Positions 1 to 9,284 of a DNA stretch of 64,000 bases are shown here, one piece after another (the first letter of the stretch is position 1; the number at the start of each line of letters is the position of its first letter). The stretch is from Amycolatopsis sp. NBC_00345. GTDB lineage: Bacteria; Actinomycetota; Actinomycetes; Mycobacteriales; Pseudonocardiaceae. The notes beneath the pieces are model-generated. The model did not search any database, had not been told where the DNA came from, and was given only the letters and a program-made list of their open reading frames with translations. Both the position numbers and the translations under genes were made by a program. The DNA lies in assembly GCF_036116635.1 (NCBI RefSeq), contig NZ_CP107995.1, positions 10,478,001 through 10,542,000 of the forward strand, given 5' to 3'.

Positions 1-875
1 CCACTGTCCATTGTGGTCACCCCGGTGGCGGCGACGTCGAGCCGGTCGGAGTTCGGCGTGCGGCCGGTGGCGACCAGGATCAGGTCGGCCTCGACCGTCT
101 CGGCGCCCTGCGGGCCCTCCAGATCCAGCGCGACGCCCGAGGAAGTCTTGCGCGCCCGCGTTGTCTTGCGGTCCAGCCGTACGTCGTAGCGTTCCGCGGC
201 CAGCTCGGTGAACCGGGCGCTGACCTCCTCGTCCTCCGAGCGCAACAGTGCGCCGGACCGGCCCACGACCGTCACCTCGACGCCGAAGGACGCGAAGACG
301 TGCGCGAACTCGGCCGCGATGTAGCCGCCGCCGATGATCACGATGCGCCGCGGCAGCTCGTCGAGCCGCATCACGGTGTCGGAGGTGTGGTAGCCCGTCT
401 CCTCGAGGCCCGGGACGTCCGGGATCACCGGGCGGCCGCCGGCGGCGAGCACAAAACGGTCGGCGGTCAGCACCTCGTCGGGCCGCCCGTCGGAGAAGCT
501 GACGCGCAGCTCCTTCATGCCGGTGAAGCGGCCTTCGCCGGTGTAGACGTCGACGTTCTTGTTGTCCTCGTGGTGCTTCCGGTACTCCGCGCCGCCCGCG
601 GCGATGGGGTCGATCCGGCCGAAGATGCGGTCCCGGACGTCCGGCCAGCGCACGGCCTTCAGCTCTTCGTCGACGCCGTAGCGCGAGCTGTGCGAAGGCG
701 TCGCGGCGACATCCGCGGCGTAGACGAACATCTTGGTCGGGATGCAGCCGACGTTCAGGCAGGTGCCGCCGAAGGTGCCCTTCTCCACGATCGCCGTCTT
801 CCAGTCGGCGAACTCCGGGCCGAGGATCGAATTCCCCGATCCGGTCCCGACGATCACCAGGTCGTAGTGCGGCAC
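1..875 (-). CDS. mtr: Mycothione reductase (mycothiol-disulfide reductase), C-terminal part beyond window
   Basis: Flavoprotein of the pyridine nucleotide-disulfide oxidoreductase family that reduces oxidised mycothiol with NADPH in the cytoplasm. The N-terminus has the FAD-binding stretch VIVGTGSGNS and the redox-active pair in GGTCLNVGCIPTKMF, which matches Mtr better than lipoamide dehydrogenase. A second Rossmann motif, IIGGGYIAAEF, follows. The start is a GTG preceded by AGGAAG. About 291 codons are present; the interface domain lies off the left edge. The family identity is clear; the choice of Mtr over another thiol-disulfide reductase rests on the active-site context. Confidence 0.88.
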   Translation of the reverse strand, partial: MPHYDLVIVGTGSGNSILGPEFADWKTAIVEKGTFGGTCLNVGCIPTKMFVYAADVAATPSHSSRYGVDEELKAVRWPDVRDRIFGRIDPIAAGGAEYRKHHEDNKNVDVYTGEGRFTGMKELRVSFSDGRPDEVLTADRFVLAAGGRPVIPDVPGLEETGYHTSDTVMRLDELPRRIVIIGGGYIAAEFAHVFASFGVEVTVVGRSGALLRSEDEEVSARFTELAAERYDVRLDRKTTRARKTSSGVALDLEGPQGAETVEADLILVATGRTPNSDRLDVAATGVTTMDS

Positions 876-961
876 AGTCTTCCTCCGAAAGCCGGTCAGG
901 CGGGCGCTTCCCACCCTAGCCAACCGGTTCGCCCGACCGGGTGTTCCCGCGGCGGCGTGCG

Positions 962-1822
962 TCACTGCCCGGTGGCGGTGAAGTGCATCCGGTCCGTCGG
1001 CGAGGTCCAGGCGCCGCCCCAGCTCCAGCCCACCGCGGCGAAGTCGCGCACCACGTCGCCGCCCGCGAGCGCCATGCCCGGCCGGACCCGCGAACGGTCG
1101 ACGTACGCCGAAGCCAGCTCCGGCAGCACCAGGTCGCCCTTGGTGTACGGGTTGCAGAACGGGTTCACGTCCACGGCCAGCCCGTACGCGTGCGCGGACC
1201 AGTTCGTCTGCCCGCGCACCGGGCGGCAGACGAACGCGCTGGTGTCGTTGCCGTCGCCGGTGGGCGGCGCGTCCAGCTCGGCCGGCGCGGTCACGCGCAT
1301 CTCCTCGATCGGGAAGCGGGCGGCGAAAAGCTGTCCGAACGCCTGCACCATCGCCTGCGCGCCGGTGCGGTTCACCAGCAGCTCGCCGGTGTGCGCGTGG
1401 TTGTCGAAGCCCCAGAAGGACACCGTGACGTAGCTGAGGCCGGACGCTTCGACCGGGCAGGCGGGCTGCCAGGTGCTGCGGGCGAGGACGTCCGCGGGCA
1501 CGGCGCTGACTTGCGACACGAACGCGTTCCCGGCCGGCGGCGGCAGGAAATCGCGCGTCGGCAGGGACCGGTTCACCAGTTCGGGTGGGGTCGGGAGGAC
1601 CTCGCCGAAGTCGTCCGCGCGCCGGGGGAGCGGGTGGGCACCCACCTGCCAGGTGACGGCGGGGGCGCTCGTGGGCGCCGGAGATGTCGGAGATGCCGGG
1701 GTTGTCACGCTTCGTGACGGGGGAACCGGGCTCGCCGACTGCGTGGGCACGGTGAAGGTCGTACAACCGACCAGCAGGAACGTCATCAGCACGCCTGCCG
1801 CCGCCATCGCTGTCCGTCGCAT
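962..1822 (-). CDS. Lipoprotein of the M15 (VanY/D-Ala-D-Ala carboxypeptidase-like) metallopeptidase family
   Basis: Predicted cell-surface lipoprotein that probably cleaves peptidoglycan stem peptides. It starts MRRTAM, has a hydrophobic stretch and the lipobox LVGC with the lipidated cysteine at residue 20. A Pro/Ser/Thr-rich linker follows to about residue 60. The C-terminal domain carries the zinc-site motifs SAHAYGLAVDVN and DRMHF typical of M15 peptidases. An in-frame upstream ATG at 1882 would add 20 residues before the signal sequence. I preferred the internal start because it places a normal lipoprotein signal at the N-terminus. The substrate is not determined. Confidence 0.8.
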   Translation of the reverse strand: MRRTAMAAAGVLMTFLLVGCTTFTVPTQSASPVPPSRSVTTPASPTSPAPTSAPAVTWQVGAHPLPRRADDFGEVLPTPPELVNRSLPTRDFLPPPAGNAFVSQVSAVPADVLARSTWQPACPVEASGLSYVTVSFWGFDNHAHTGELLVNRTGAQAMVQAFGQLFAARFPIEEMRVTAPAELDAPPTGDGNDTSAFVCRPVRGQTNWSAHAYGLAVDVNPFCNPYTKGDLVLPELASAYVDRSRVRPGMALAGGDVVRDFAAVGWSWGGAWTSPTDRMHFTATGQ

Positions 1823-2018
1823 GCGACCAGCTAAACAAACGCGCTCGGTGAGCACGCAGTCCACCCGTTCCAGTGACACCATTTCGGGCCTGCTCCGTTT
1901 AGGGTAACCGGGGTCGTCCGTTCACGCGCCGGAGTCGAATCGTCACAGGTGATCGACTCCCGGGCGCGCGGACCGGCTCTCGAACCCGCGCTGCTGTCCG
2001 ATCGTGAAGGGGAACCCC

Positions 2019-2858
2019 ATGCCCGCCAAGTATCGCCGTCCCCTGCTGATCGTGGCGGGTGCGCTGCTCGTGACCGCGGCGGCGGTGCCGATCGCGGTCG
2101 GCTCGGCCTCGGCGCAGGACGAGCCCGCCGGCCCGCCGTCCGGGACCTCCTCGGGGGCCCAGCCGCGGATCGTCGGCGGCGACGAGGCCTCGCTGTCCGA
2201 CTACCCGTACGCGGTGTACCTCGCCGACTCCGACGGCAACCAGTACTGCGGCGCGGTGATCGTCAGCTCCTCGGCGGTCGCGACGGCGGCGCACTGCGTG
2301 AAGGCCGTCGCGCAGTCCGACACGCGTGTGGTCGCGGGACGGCAGACCAAGGACACCGACGACGGCATGGTGCTCACCGTGTCGAAGACGTGGGTGGCCC
2401 CGGGCTTCACCGACCCGACCAAGGGCGACGACATCGCGGTGCTGACCGTGCGCGGCCAGTTGCCGTACCGCCCGGCGAAGGTCGCGGACGCGGGTGACCG
2501 CGCCTCCTACGACACCGGTACAAAGGCCACCGTGGTCGGCTGGGGCCGGCTGTCCGACGGCGGCGCCCGGTCCAACACCCTGCGCAGCGTCGTCGTCCCG
2601 CTGGTCAGCGACTCCGACTGCAAAACGGCCTACAGCACCTACGACCCGGCGAGCATGGTCTGCGCGGGTTACCCGGACGGCGGCAAGGACGCCTGCCAGG
2701 GCGACTCCGGCGGCCCGCTGGTGGTCGGCGACACCCTGATCGGCGTCGTCTCCTTCGGCGACGGCTGCGCCAAGAAGGGCAAGCCTGGTGTGTACACGCG
2801 GGTGTCGGCGTTCTCGGACGACATCGCCCAGCAGTCCCAGGGCCGCATCCTCGGCTGA
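2019..2858 (+). CDS. Secreted trypsin-like serine protease (S1 family)
   Basis: Extracellular chymotrypsin-fold protease of about 279 aa. A signal peptide (PLLIVAGALLVTAAA) ends near ASAQ, and a short propeptide leads to the activation site R50-IVGG. The catalytic triad is visible: His92 in TAAHC, Asp138 in DDIAVL and Ser230 in GDSGGP. Asp224, six residues before the serine, predicts trypsin-like cleavage after Arg/Lys. Paired cysteines surround the active-site loops. The ATG at 2019 is chosen over a GTG at 2004 because GAAGGGGA lies just upstream of it. The gene is divergent from the M15 lipoprotein gene. Confidence 0.92.
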   Translation: MPAKYRRPLLIVAGALLVTAAAVPIAVGSASAQDEPAGPPSGTSSGAQPRIVGGDEASLSDYPYAVYLADSDGNQYCGAVIVSSSAVATAAHCVKAVAQSDTRVVAGRQTKDTDDGMVLTVSKTWVAPGFTDPTKGDDIAVLTVRGQLPYRPAKVADAGDRASYDTGTKATVVGWGRLSDGGARSNTLRSVVVPLVSDSDCKTAYSTYDPASMVCAGYPDGGKDACQGDSGGPLVVGDTLIGVVSFGDGCAKKGKPGVYTRVSAFSDDIAQQSQGRILG

Positions 2859-2891
2859 CCTTTCTTTGGACTGTGCTGGTATGCAGGACCG

Positions 2892-3335
2892 GTGAGCACT
2901 CTCCACTCGGCCGCCGGTCCCGACCTGACTGCCGCCCAGCTGTACGCCATCCTCCGCCTGCGCTGCGACGTGTTCGTGGTCGAGCAGGAATGCGCGTACC
3001 CCGAGGTCGACGGCCGTGACCTGGTGCCGGGCACCCGGCACCTGTGGATCTCCGACGGCTCCGACAGCGTCGACGCGTACCTGCGGGTCCTCGCCGAGCC
3101 CGGCGGCGCCGGCCGGATCGGCCGGGTGGTGACGGCGAAGTCCGCCCGCGGCCGTGGCCTGGCGGGAGAGCTGATGGCCGCCGCGCTCGACGGCGCTCCC
3201 GGCGAGTTCGTGCTGGACGCCCAAACCTACGCCCAAGGCCTGTACGCCCGCTTCGGTTTCGTGGCCGACGGCGAGGAATTCCTCGACGACGGCATTCCGC
3301 ACATCACCATGCGCCGCCCCGCCGAAGTCCGGTAA
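2892..3335 (+). CDS. ElaA-type GNAT family N-acetyltransferase
   Basis: A 147-aa single-domain acetyltransferase. The N-terminal LRLRCDVFVVEQECAYPE block is characteristic of ElaA-like GNATs. The acetyl-CoA binding region is seen in RIGRVVTAKSARGRGLAGELM, in which RGRGLAGEL is the phosphate-binding loop. The end, YARFGFVADGEEFLDDGIPH, is also typical. It starts with GTG, 33 bp after the protease stop, so it may be read through from that gene. The acceptor substrate is unknown. Confidence 0.85.
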   Translation: MSTLHSAAGPDLTAAQLYAILRLRCDVFVVEQECAYPEVDGRDLVPGTRHLWISDGSDSVDAYLRVLAEPGGAGRIGRVVTAKSARGRGLAGELMAAALDGAPGEFVLDAQTYAQGLYARFGFVADGEEFLDDGIPHITMRRPAEVR

Positions 3336-3366
3336 AGCGCCGGATTTCCGTGCGGTGGCGGGAAAA

Positions 3367-4542
3367 TCAGGCCGTGGCGCCGTGCGGGGCCGAGGCCGTG
3401 ATCACCTTCACCGCGCGGTCGACGTCGGCCTCCGTGAGGTCGGCGCGGGCGGTCAGGCGCAGCCGCGAGATGCCGTCCGGCACCGACGGCGGGCGGAAGC
3501 AGCCGACGCGGATTCCGTGCTCCGCACAGGATTCCGCCCACGCGACGGCGGCTTCGGCCGACGGCGCCTGCACCGAGATCACGGCGGCGTCCGGCAGGCT
3601 CACGCGCAGGCCCGCGGCCTTGAGCTGCATCGCGATGTTCCCGGAGTTCTCCACGACCTTGGCCGGCAGGTCCGGCTCCGACTTCAGCACGCCCAGCGCC
3701 GAAAGCGCGGCCGCGGCGCTGGCCGGGGCGAGGGCGGTGTCGAAGATGAAGCTGCGCGCGGTGTCCACGAGGTGCTTGATCACCCGCCGGGGGCCGATGA
3801 CGGCGCCGCCCTGGGCGCCGAGGGCCTTCGAAAGCGTCACTGTCGTCACGACGTCCGGGGCGCTGGACAGCCCGGCCGCGTGCACCGCGCCGCGGCCGCC
3901 TTCGCCGAGGACGCCGAAGCCGTGGGCGTCGTCCACCAGCAGGGCCGCGCCGTTCTCGCGGCAGATGCCGGCGAGCTCACCGAGCGGGGCGAGGTCGCCG
4001 TCCACCGAGAAGACCGAGTCCGTGATCACCAGCGCGCGTGGCTTGCGGCGCGTGGACAGCGCGTGCTGGATGGCCGACGGCGTGCCGTGCGCGACGGCCG
4101 CGACGTCGGCCCGCGAGAGCCGGCAGCCTTCGATCAGCGACGCGTGGATGTACTTGTCCGTGACGATCGCGGACTCGGCGCCGGACAGCGCCGTCACCGC
4201 GCCGAGGTTGGCGGCGAAGCCCGAGGAGAACACCAAAGCCGCCTGCGCGCCGCAGAACCGCGCGAGTTCCAGCTCCAGCTCGGTGTGCAGCTCCAGTGAG
4301 CCGGTGACGAGCCGGGAACCGGTGGAGCCGGAGCCCCAGCGCAGCGCGGCCGCCGCGGCGGCCCCCGCGACCCGCTTGTCGCGGGCCAGGCCGAGGTAGT
4401 CGTTGCCCGCCAGGTCGAGTTCGTCCGGCTGCGCCGGCCGGGGCCGCAGCCGCCGCACCAGCCCCGCGGCCGCCCGCTTCTCCGCCTCGGTGTCGAGCCA
4501 GTCGAAGACGTTCTCGGGCGGCAGCTGGGGGGTGTCGTTCAC
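3367..4542 (-). CDS. bioF: 8-amino-7-oxononanoate synthase (biotin synthesis)
   Basis: PLP-dependent alpha-oxoamine synthase of about 391 aa that condenses pimeloyl-ACP/CoA with alanine to give 8-amino-7-oxononanoate. Visible family blocks are LDLAGNDYLGLA near the N-terminus, SGFAANLGAV, VDDAHGFGVLGEGGRG and the PLP-lysine region VTLSKALGAQGG. The GTG at 4542 begins the conserved N-terminus; the longer open frame to 4866 runs back through the terminator and the helicase tail in a different frame. No other biotin genes are in the window. The related 2-amino-3-ketobutyrate CoA ligase is a less likely alternative. Confidence 0.87.
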   Translation of the reverse strand: MNDTPQLPPENVFDWLDTEAEKRAAAGLVRRLRPRPAQPDELDLAGNDYLGLARDKRVAGAAAAAALRWGSGSTGSRLVTGSLELHTELELELARFCGAQAALVFSSGFAANLGAVTALSGAESAIVTDKYIHASLIEGCRLSRADVAAVAHGTPSAIQHALSTRRKPRALVITDSVFSVDGDLAPLGELAGICRENGAALLVDDAHGFGVLGEGGRGAVHAAGLSSAPDVVTTVTLSKALGAQGGAVIGPRRVIKHLVDTARSFIFDTALAPASAAAALSALGVLKSEPDLPAKVVENSGNIAMQLKAAGLRVSLPDAAVISVQAPSAEAAVAWAESCAEHGIRVGCFRPPSVPDGISRLRLTARADLTEADVDRAVKVITASAPHGATA

Positions 4543-4584
4543 GTCCCGCAGTCTCCCACCCGCGCCCGGTCGGCAGGTGTGCAC

Positions 4585-4642
4585 CCCGTCACGGGAAAAG
4601 CCCCGCCCGGCGGGTGCCGGACGGGGCTTCTCCCGTGACGGG
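4585..4642 (-). terminator. Long hairpin terminator after the DEAD-box helicase gene
   Basis: Arms 4585-4611 and 4616-4642 (27 nt each) pair except at two positions, around a GGGT loop. It begins 3 nt after the helicase stop and ends 42 nt before the bioF start on the same strand. The two genes are therefore probably separate transcripts, which leaves very little room for a bioF promoter. Confidence 0.75.
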
Positions 4643-4645
4643 AAC

Positions 4646-6181
4646 TCAGCTGTCGTAGCTGCGACGCGGGCCGCGGCCCGGACGCTGCGGACGACCCGCG
4701 CCGGTGCCGGTGCCGGTGCGGCTGCGGCCGGCGTAACCGGGACGGCCGCCTTCGCGGGAGCCCTGGCCGTAGCCGCCGCCACGGCTCTCGCCGTAGCTGC
4801 GGTCGCCACGCTCGCGACCGCCGCCGTAGCCGCGGCCACTGCCGCTGCCACGGCGCGGGGACTCACGACGACGCTCGATGACCGGCTCGCCGCTCGGCGC
4901 CTGGGCGCCGGTGATGCGAGACAGCTCGTCGTCGCCCGGGCGGACCATCGTGGTCTCGGCGCGCACGCCGGCCCGATCGGTCATCCGGCGGACGGTGCGA
5001 CGCTGGTCGTGCGTCACCAGTGTGACCACGATGCCGGACGCCCCGGCGCGCGCGGTGCGGCCCGCGCGGTGCAGGTAGTCCTTGTGGTCGGCGGCCGGGT
5101 CGACGTGCAGCACCAGCGAGATGTTGTCCACGTGGATACCGCGCGCGGCGACGTCGGTGGCGACCAGCACCGGGGTGTGGCCTTCCTTGAAGTCGGCGAG
5201 CACGCGGTTGCGCTGGCCCTGCGTCTTGCCGCCGTGCAGCGCCGCGGCCTGCACACCCTGCTCGCGCAGCCGCTCGGTGAGGCGGTCGACGTGGTGCTTG
5301 GTGCGCACGAACATGATCGTGCGGCCCTCGCGGGCACCGATCTGCGTGATGATGTCCTGCTTGTCCTGGTGCGACACCTGGAGCACGTGGTGGTCCATGG
5401 TGTCGACGCTCGCGGTGGACGGCGCCACCGAGTGCGTCACCGGGTCGGTCAGGTACTGCTTGACCAGCCTGTTGACGTCACCGTCGAGCGTCGCCGAGAA
5501 CAGCAGCCGCTGCCCGCCCTGCGGGGTGAGGTCGAGGATCTCCCTGACCTGCGGCATGAAGCCCATGTCGGCCATCTGGTCGGCCTCGTCGAGGGCGATG
5601 AAGTTGCAGTCGCCCAGCGACGCGGTGCCCTGCCGGACGTGGTCCGAAAGGCGGCCGGGGGTCGCGATGAGCAGGTCGACGCCACGGGAAAGCGCGTCGG
5701 CCTGGCGGGTGAAGGCCATGCCGCCGACGGCCGTGCGGCACCACAGGCCGAGCGACTTGGCCAGCGGGGTCAGCGAGTCCGCCACCTGCATGGCGAGCTC
5801 ACGGGTGGGCACGAGCACCAGCGCGCGGGGGCGCTTGGGCCGGGCCCGGCCGCCGTTGAGCCGGGCCAGCATGGCCAGGCCGAACGCCAGCGTCTTGCCC
5901 GAACCGGTCTGCGCGCGGCCCAGCACGTCGCGGCCCGCGAGCGCGTCCGGGATGGTGGCGGACTGGATCGGGAACGGCGAGTTGATGCCCGCCTCGGCCA
6001 ACGCGCGCAGCAGCTCCTCGGGGAGCCCCAGCTGGGCGAAGGTCTTGGTGGCCACTGTCTCGACGGCGTCGTCGCGCAGCATGCCCTCGCCGCCACCAGC
6101 CGGGCGCTGCCGCGGCTTGCGGTCGGGACGGCCCGCGTGGGCGGACGTCGATGAGTGACCGGAGTTGAACGTGACTGTCAC
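4646..6181 (-). CDS. DEAD-box ATP-dependent RNA helicase with Gly/Arg-rich tail
   Basis: Cytoplasmic RNA helicase of about 511 aa. Motifs in order: Q-motif region FAQLGLPEELLRAL and PFPIQ, Walker A AQTGSGKT, DEAD in LDEADQM, SAT in LFSATL, and HRAGRTARAG in the second RecA domain. After about residue 430 the chain becomes rich in RG and GYG repeats, a common RNA-binding tail in actinobacterial RhlE/DeaD-like proteins. The GTG start at 6181 has GAGAGG upstream; the longer frame to 6304 lacks support. A long untranslated region upstream is compatible with cold or stress control, but nothing specific is seen. Confidence 0.92.
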   Translation of the reverse strand: MTVTFNSGHSSTSAHAGRPDRKPRQRPAGGGEGMLRDDAVETVATKTFAQLGLPEELLRALAEAGINSPFPIQSATIPDALAGRDVLGRAQTGSGKTLAFGLAMLARLNGGRARPKRPRALVLVPTRELAMQVADSLTPLAKSLGLWCRTAVGGMAFTRQADALSRGVDLLIATPGRLSDHVRQGTASLGDCNFIALDEADQMADMGFMPQVREILDLTPQGGQRLLFSATLDGDVNRLVKQYLTDPVTHSVAPSTASVDTMDHHVLQVSHQDKQDIITQIGAREGRTIMFVRTKHHVDRLTERLREQGVQAAALHGGKTQGQRNRVLADFKEGHTPVLVATDVAARGIHVDNISLVLHVDPAADHKDYLHRAGRTARAGASGIVVTLVTHDQRRTVRRMTDRAGVRAETTMVRPGDDELSRITGAQAPSGEPVIERRRESPRRGSGSGRGYGGGRERGDRSYGESRGGGYGQGSREGGRPGYAGRSRTGTGTGAGRPQRPGRGPRRSYDS

Positions 6182-6509
6182 AAATGCCTCTCGGACGTGG
6201 TACGTCGCAAGGGAGGCCCGGGCTGCCCGCGCGCAGGCAGGGCAAGATGGTGTGCGGTGGGCTTTCACAGGGACGGACCCGGCACGCCATGTCGTGACCG
6301 ACATCGAGCGCCGATGGATAGTGCTTCGGATTCACCGCGAGCCCGTATGTGAGCTTTGGAGGCGACGGACACCAACTCATCCACGCCGCCGGTTGCGGTC
6401 TGTACATACTGTACCGGAGCCGGGGCTTCGACTTCGCACCCAGGCCCACGGTTGTGGGCGGCGTCTCGGGGGTGTCCTGCGCCACAGCCCCCGCGACGCC
6501 GCCCCGCGG
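6182..6509. other. Intergenic region upstream of the helicase gene
   Basis: 328 bp without a convincing gene. It must hold the promoter and leader of the leftward helicase gene. The only structure I see is a small perfect inverted repeat at 6402-6414, GTACA-TAC-TGTAC. Open frames here are not gene-like. Confidence 0.5.
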
Positions 6510-7460
6510 TCAGCCGAGGCCGGCCGCGAAGATCAGCTCTTCGACCAGATCCTCGGCCGCGATGACGTGTTCCGGCAGGCCACGGGCCTGGAACCAGCCG
6601 GCCAGGTTACGCACGTCGCGGGCCAGGAACTCGCGCCCGCCGGGGTTCGCGACGAGGTCCACCACCTGGGGCAGGTCGATCACCATCAGGTGGCCCTCGT
6701 GCACCAGCAGGTTGTACGCCGAGAGGTCACCGTGTGCGACGCCCTGGCCGGCCAGCAGCTCCAGCGCCGCGGTCGCCTGGGCCCAGAGGTCGGCCAGCTC
6801 GTCCGGCCCCGGGCGGAGCTGGGCGAGCCGGGGCGCCGCCGGGCCGTCGGCGTCGCCGAGGAATTCGAGCAACAGCTCGGTGCCGTTTCGCTGCACCGGG
6901 TACGGCACCGGCGCGCCGACCGTCCACAATCGACTCAACGCGGCGAACTCGGCCACCGCCCACTGCTCCGCGATCAGGTTGCGGCCGAACGAGCTGCGGT
7001 TGGACATCGCGCGCATCTCGCGGGAGCGGCGCATCCGCCTGCCCTCGAGGTACCCGGCGTCACGGTGGAACAGCTTGTGCTCGTCGCTGCGGAACCGCTT
7101 GGCGGCGAGCAGCACGCCGTCCGTGCCCGGCAGGCCGCGCCGCAGCAGGTGGACGTCGGCCTCCTTGCCGGTCTTGAGCACGCCGAGTTCGGTGTCGACC
7201 GCGCCGAGGCCGGTGACCACCCAGTCCGGCGTCGGGTGCGGGCCGCGCTCGGCGTCGTCCCAGGTGGTCCAGCGATCGGCGCCGTCCGGCAGCTCGGTCT
7301 CGGTGTAGGCGTCGTCGCGCAGCCGGGTGAGGCGGACGCGCTCGCCCTCGGTGAGCCGGCCGCGGCGGGCCGGCGCGGGCTCGTGGTCGGACCGGCGGCC
7401 GCGGCGGGCCGGGCGGTCGTCGAAGGAGTCGGAAAAGTCTTCGAAATCGTGCTGACGCAC
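6510..7460 (-). CDS. RIO-family serine/threonine protein kinase
   Basis: Atypical protein kinase of about 316 aa. A charged, Arg-rich N-terminal region precedes the RIO fold: KTGKEADVHLLRRG (nucleotide loop), AAKRFR (ATP-binding Lys), HGDLSAYNLLVHEG (catalytic loop with Asp and Asn) and the metal-binding DLPQ that replaces the usual DFG. The start is GTG with GAGGAGAA upstream. In archaea and eukaryotes RIO kinases act in small-subunit maturation; bacterial roles are poorly known. The neighbouring DEAD-box helicase, on the same strand, would fit an RNA/ribosome role, but that is inference. Confidence 0.85.
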   Translation of the reverse strand: MRQHDFEDFSDSFDDRPARRGRRSDHEPAPARRGRLTEGERVRLTRLRDDAYTETELPDGADRWTTWDDAERGPHPTPDWVVTGLGAVDTELGVLKTGKEADVHLLRRGLPGTDGVLLAAKRFRSDEHKLFHRDAGYLEGRRMRRSREMRAMSNRSSFGRNLIAEQWAVAEFAALSRLWTVGAPVPYPVQRNGTELLLEFLGDADGPAAPRLAQLRPGPDELADLWAQATAALELLAGQGVAHGDLSAYNLLVHEGHLMVIDLPQVVDLVANPGGREFLARDVRNLAGWFQARGLPEHVIAAEDLVEELIFAAGLG

Positions 7461-7671
7461 TGGTGGGTTCTCCTCGATCAGGGTGCCCCACCGGGCGAGC
7501 GCGAAGCTCTAGCCGCGAGGGGCGGGCGGAAGTGGGCAGGACTGCGCCCGGAAGTTCTCCACAACGCACCTCCTCGCCCTCGGCTCCGCCGGCTCCCTGG
7601 CCGGTCCCGCGCAGTCTGCCGGGGCGCGCGGGACTCGCGCAATCGAATTACCGGGCCCTAGCCTTCGGACC

Positions 7672-9201
7672 ATGGATTACGACGCGGTGATCGTGGGCGG
7701 CGGGCACAACGGCCTGGTGGCGGCCGCTTATCTGGCGCGGGCGGGCCGGTCGGTCCTCGTGCTGGAGCGGCGGGACGAGACGGGCGGCGCGGCGGTGTCG
7801 TTCCGCGCCTTCGACGGGGTCGACGTGCGGCTGTCCCGGTACTCCTACCTGGTCAGCCTGCTGCCCCGGAAGATCGTCGCGGACCTGGGGCTCGACATCG
7901 TGCTGCGGCGGCGCCGGATGTCGTCCTACACCCCGTCCGGCACCACGGGTCTCCTTGTCGACACGGGTGACGAGGAGCGCACGGCCGCGGCCTTCCGCGC
8001 CGTCACGGGGTCCACAAAGGACTACGACGCCTGGCGCCGGTTCTATGCGCTGGCCGGGAAGGTCGCGGCGCGGACGTTCGACACGCTCACCTCGCCGTTG
8101 CCCAGCCGGGACGAGCTGCGGGCGCGGATCGGCGACGACGAGGCGTGGTCCATGTTCTTCGAACGGCCGATCGGGGAGACGCTCACCGGGCTGTTCGACG
8201 ACGACACCGTGCGCGGCGTTGTCCTCACCGACGCGCTGATCGGCACCTTCGCCCCCGCGGCCGCTGAAGACCTGCGGCAGAACCGCTGCCTGCTGTATCA
8301 CCTGATCGGCAACGGCAGGGGCGACTGGGACGTCCCGGTCGGCGGGATGGGCGCGGTCACGGGCGCGCTGGCGGACGCCGCGCGGCAGGCCGGCGCCACG
8401 CTCGTCACCGGCGCTGAGGTGCAGTCGGTGACGCCTGACGGTTCAGTGCGCTACACGCTGGAGGGCGCGTCACGGGTCGTCTCGGCCGGGCACGTGCTGG
8501 CGAACGTCGCGCCGCGCACGCTCGCGCGGCTGCTCGGTGAAGTCGGTGAGGAGCCGGAAGAGGCGCCGGAGGGCGCGCAGCTGAAGGTCAACATGGTGCT
8601 CTCGCGGCTGCCCCGGCTGCGTGACGCGAGCGTCGACCCGCGCGACGCGTTCGGCGGCACGTTCCACGTCAACGAGACGTTCTCGCAGCTGGAGACCGCG
8701 TACGCCGAGGCGGCCGCCGGGCGGATCCCGGCGCTGCCGCCGTGCGAGATCTACTGCCACTCGCTCACCGACCCGTCGATCCTCGGCCCGGCGGAGCGCG
8801 CGGCGGGCGTCCAGACGCTCACGCTCTTCGGGCTGCACATGCCGGCGCGGCTGTTCGAGGCGGACAACGACGCGGCGCGGGCCGAAGCACTGCGCGCGAC
8901 GCTGGCGTCCCTGAACAGCGTGCTGGCTGAGCCGATCGAGGACTGCCTGCTGCGGGATCGGGCCGGGCGCCCGTGCGTCGAGGCGAAGACGCCGCTGGAC
9001 CTGGAGGCGGAGCTGGGGCTGCCGCGCGGGCACATCTTCCATCGCGACCTGTCGTGGCCGTTTTCGGACTTGGCCGCCGGGACCTGGGGCGTCGAGACGG
9101 CGCACCCGCGGGTGCTGCTGTGCGGCGCGGGCGCAGTCCGGGGCGGCGGGGTGAGCGGGATCCCCGGCCACAACGCGGCGATGGCGGTGCTGGGCGGCTG
9201 A
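7672..9201 (+). CDS. Phytoene-dehydrogenase/PYROXD2-like FAD oxidoreductase
   Basis: A 509-aa flavoprotein of the amine-oxidase/phytoene desaturase superfamily. The FAD dinucleotide-binding motif VIVGGGHNGLVAAAYLARAG is at residues 5-24, followed by LVLERRDETGGAA. The C-terminus has the second FAD contact region LCGAGAVRGGGVSGIPGHNA. No carotenoid genes adjoin it, so a role in carotenoid desaturation should not be assumed; the match is to the uncharacterised PYROXD2-like branch. It is divergent from the RIO kinase gene across 211 bp. Confidence 0.8.
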   Translation: MDYDAVIVGGGHNGLVAAAYLARAGRSVLVLERRDETGGAAVSFRAFDGVDVRLSRYSYLVSLLPRKIVADLGLDIVLRRRRMSSYTPSGTTGLLVDTGDEERTAAAFRAVTGSTKDYDAWRRFYALAGKVAARTFDTLTSPLPSRDELRARIGDDEAWSMFFERPIGETLTGLFDDDTVRGVVLTDALIGTFAPAAAEDLRQNRCLLYHLIGNGRGDWDVPVGGMGAVTGALADAARQAGATLVTGAEVQSVTPDGSVRYTLEGASRVVSAGHVLANVAPRTLARLLGEVGEEPEEAPEGAQLKVNMVLSRLPRLRDASVDPRDAFGGTFHVNETFSQLETAYAEAAAGRIPALPPCEIYCHSLTDPSILGPAERAAGVQTLTLFGLHMPARLFEADNDAARAEALRATLASLNSVLAEPIEDCLLRDRAGRPCVEAKTPLDLEAELGLPRGHIFHRDLSWPFSDLAAGTWGVETAHPRVLLCGAGAVRGGGVSGIPGHNAAMAVLGG

Positions 9202-9284
9202 GTCCGGGCTGGTGGCGCGGGCGTTGGCTGGGCCGTGCCGGGCACGGCTCGACGGCGCGGTGCGGAGCGGGCACTGTGGTGACC

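Noticed and set aside
300..1433. 377-aa plus-strand open frame
   Set aside because: Shadow of mtr and the M15 lipoprotein genes, with no family features and skewed Arg/Val/Gly content.
1899..3302. 467-aa minus-strand open frame
   Set aside because: Antisense to the trypsin-like protease and ElaA genes, both of which carry full motif sets.
4403..6154. 583-aa plus-strand open frame
   Set aside because: Antisense to the helicase gene; composition typical of GC-rich shadow frames.
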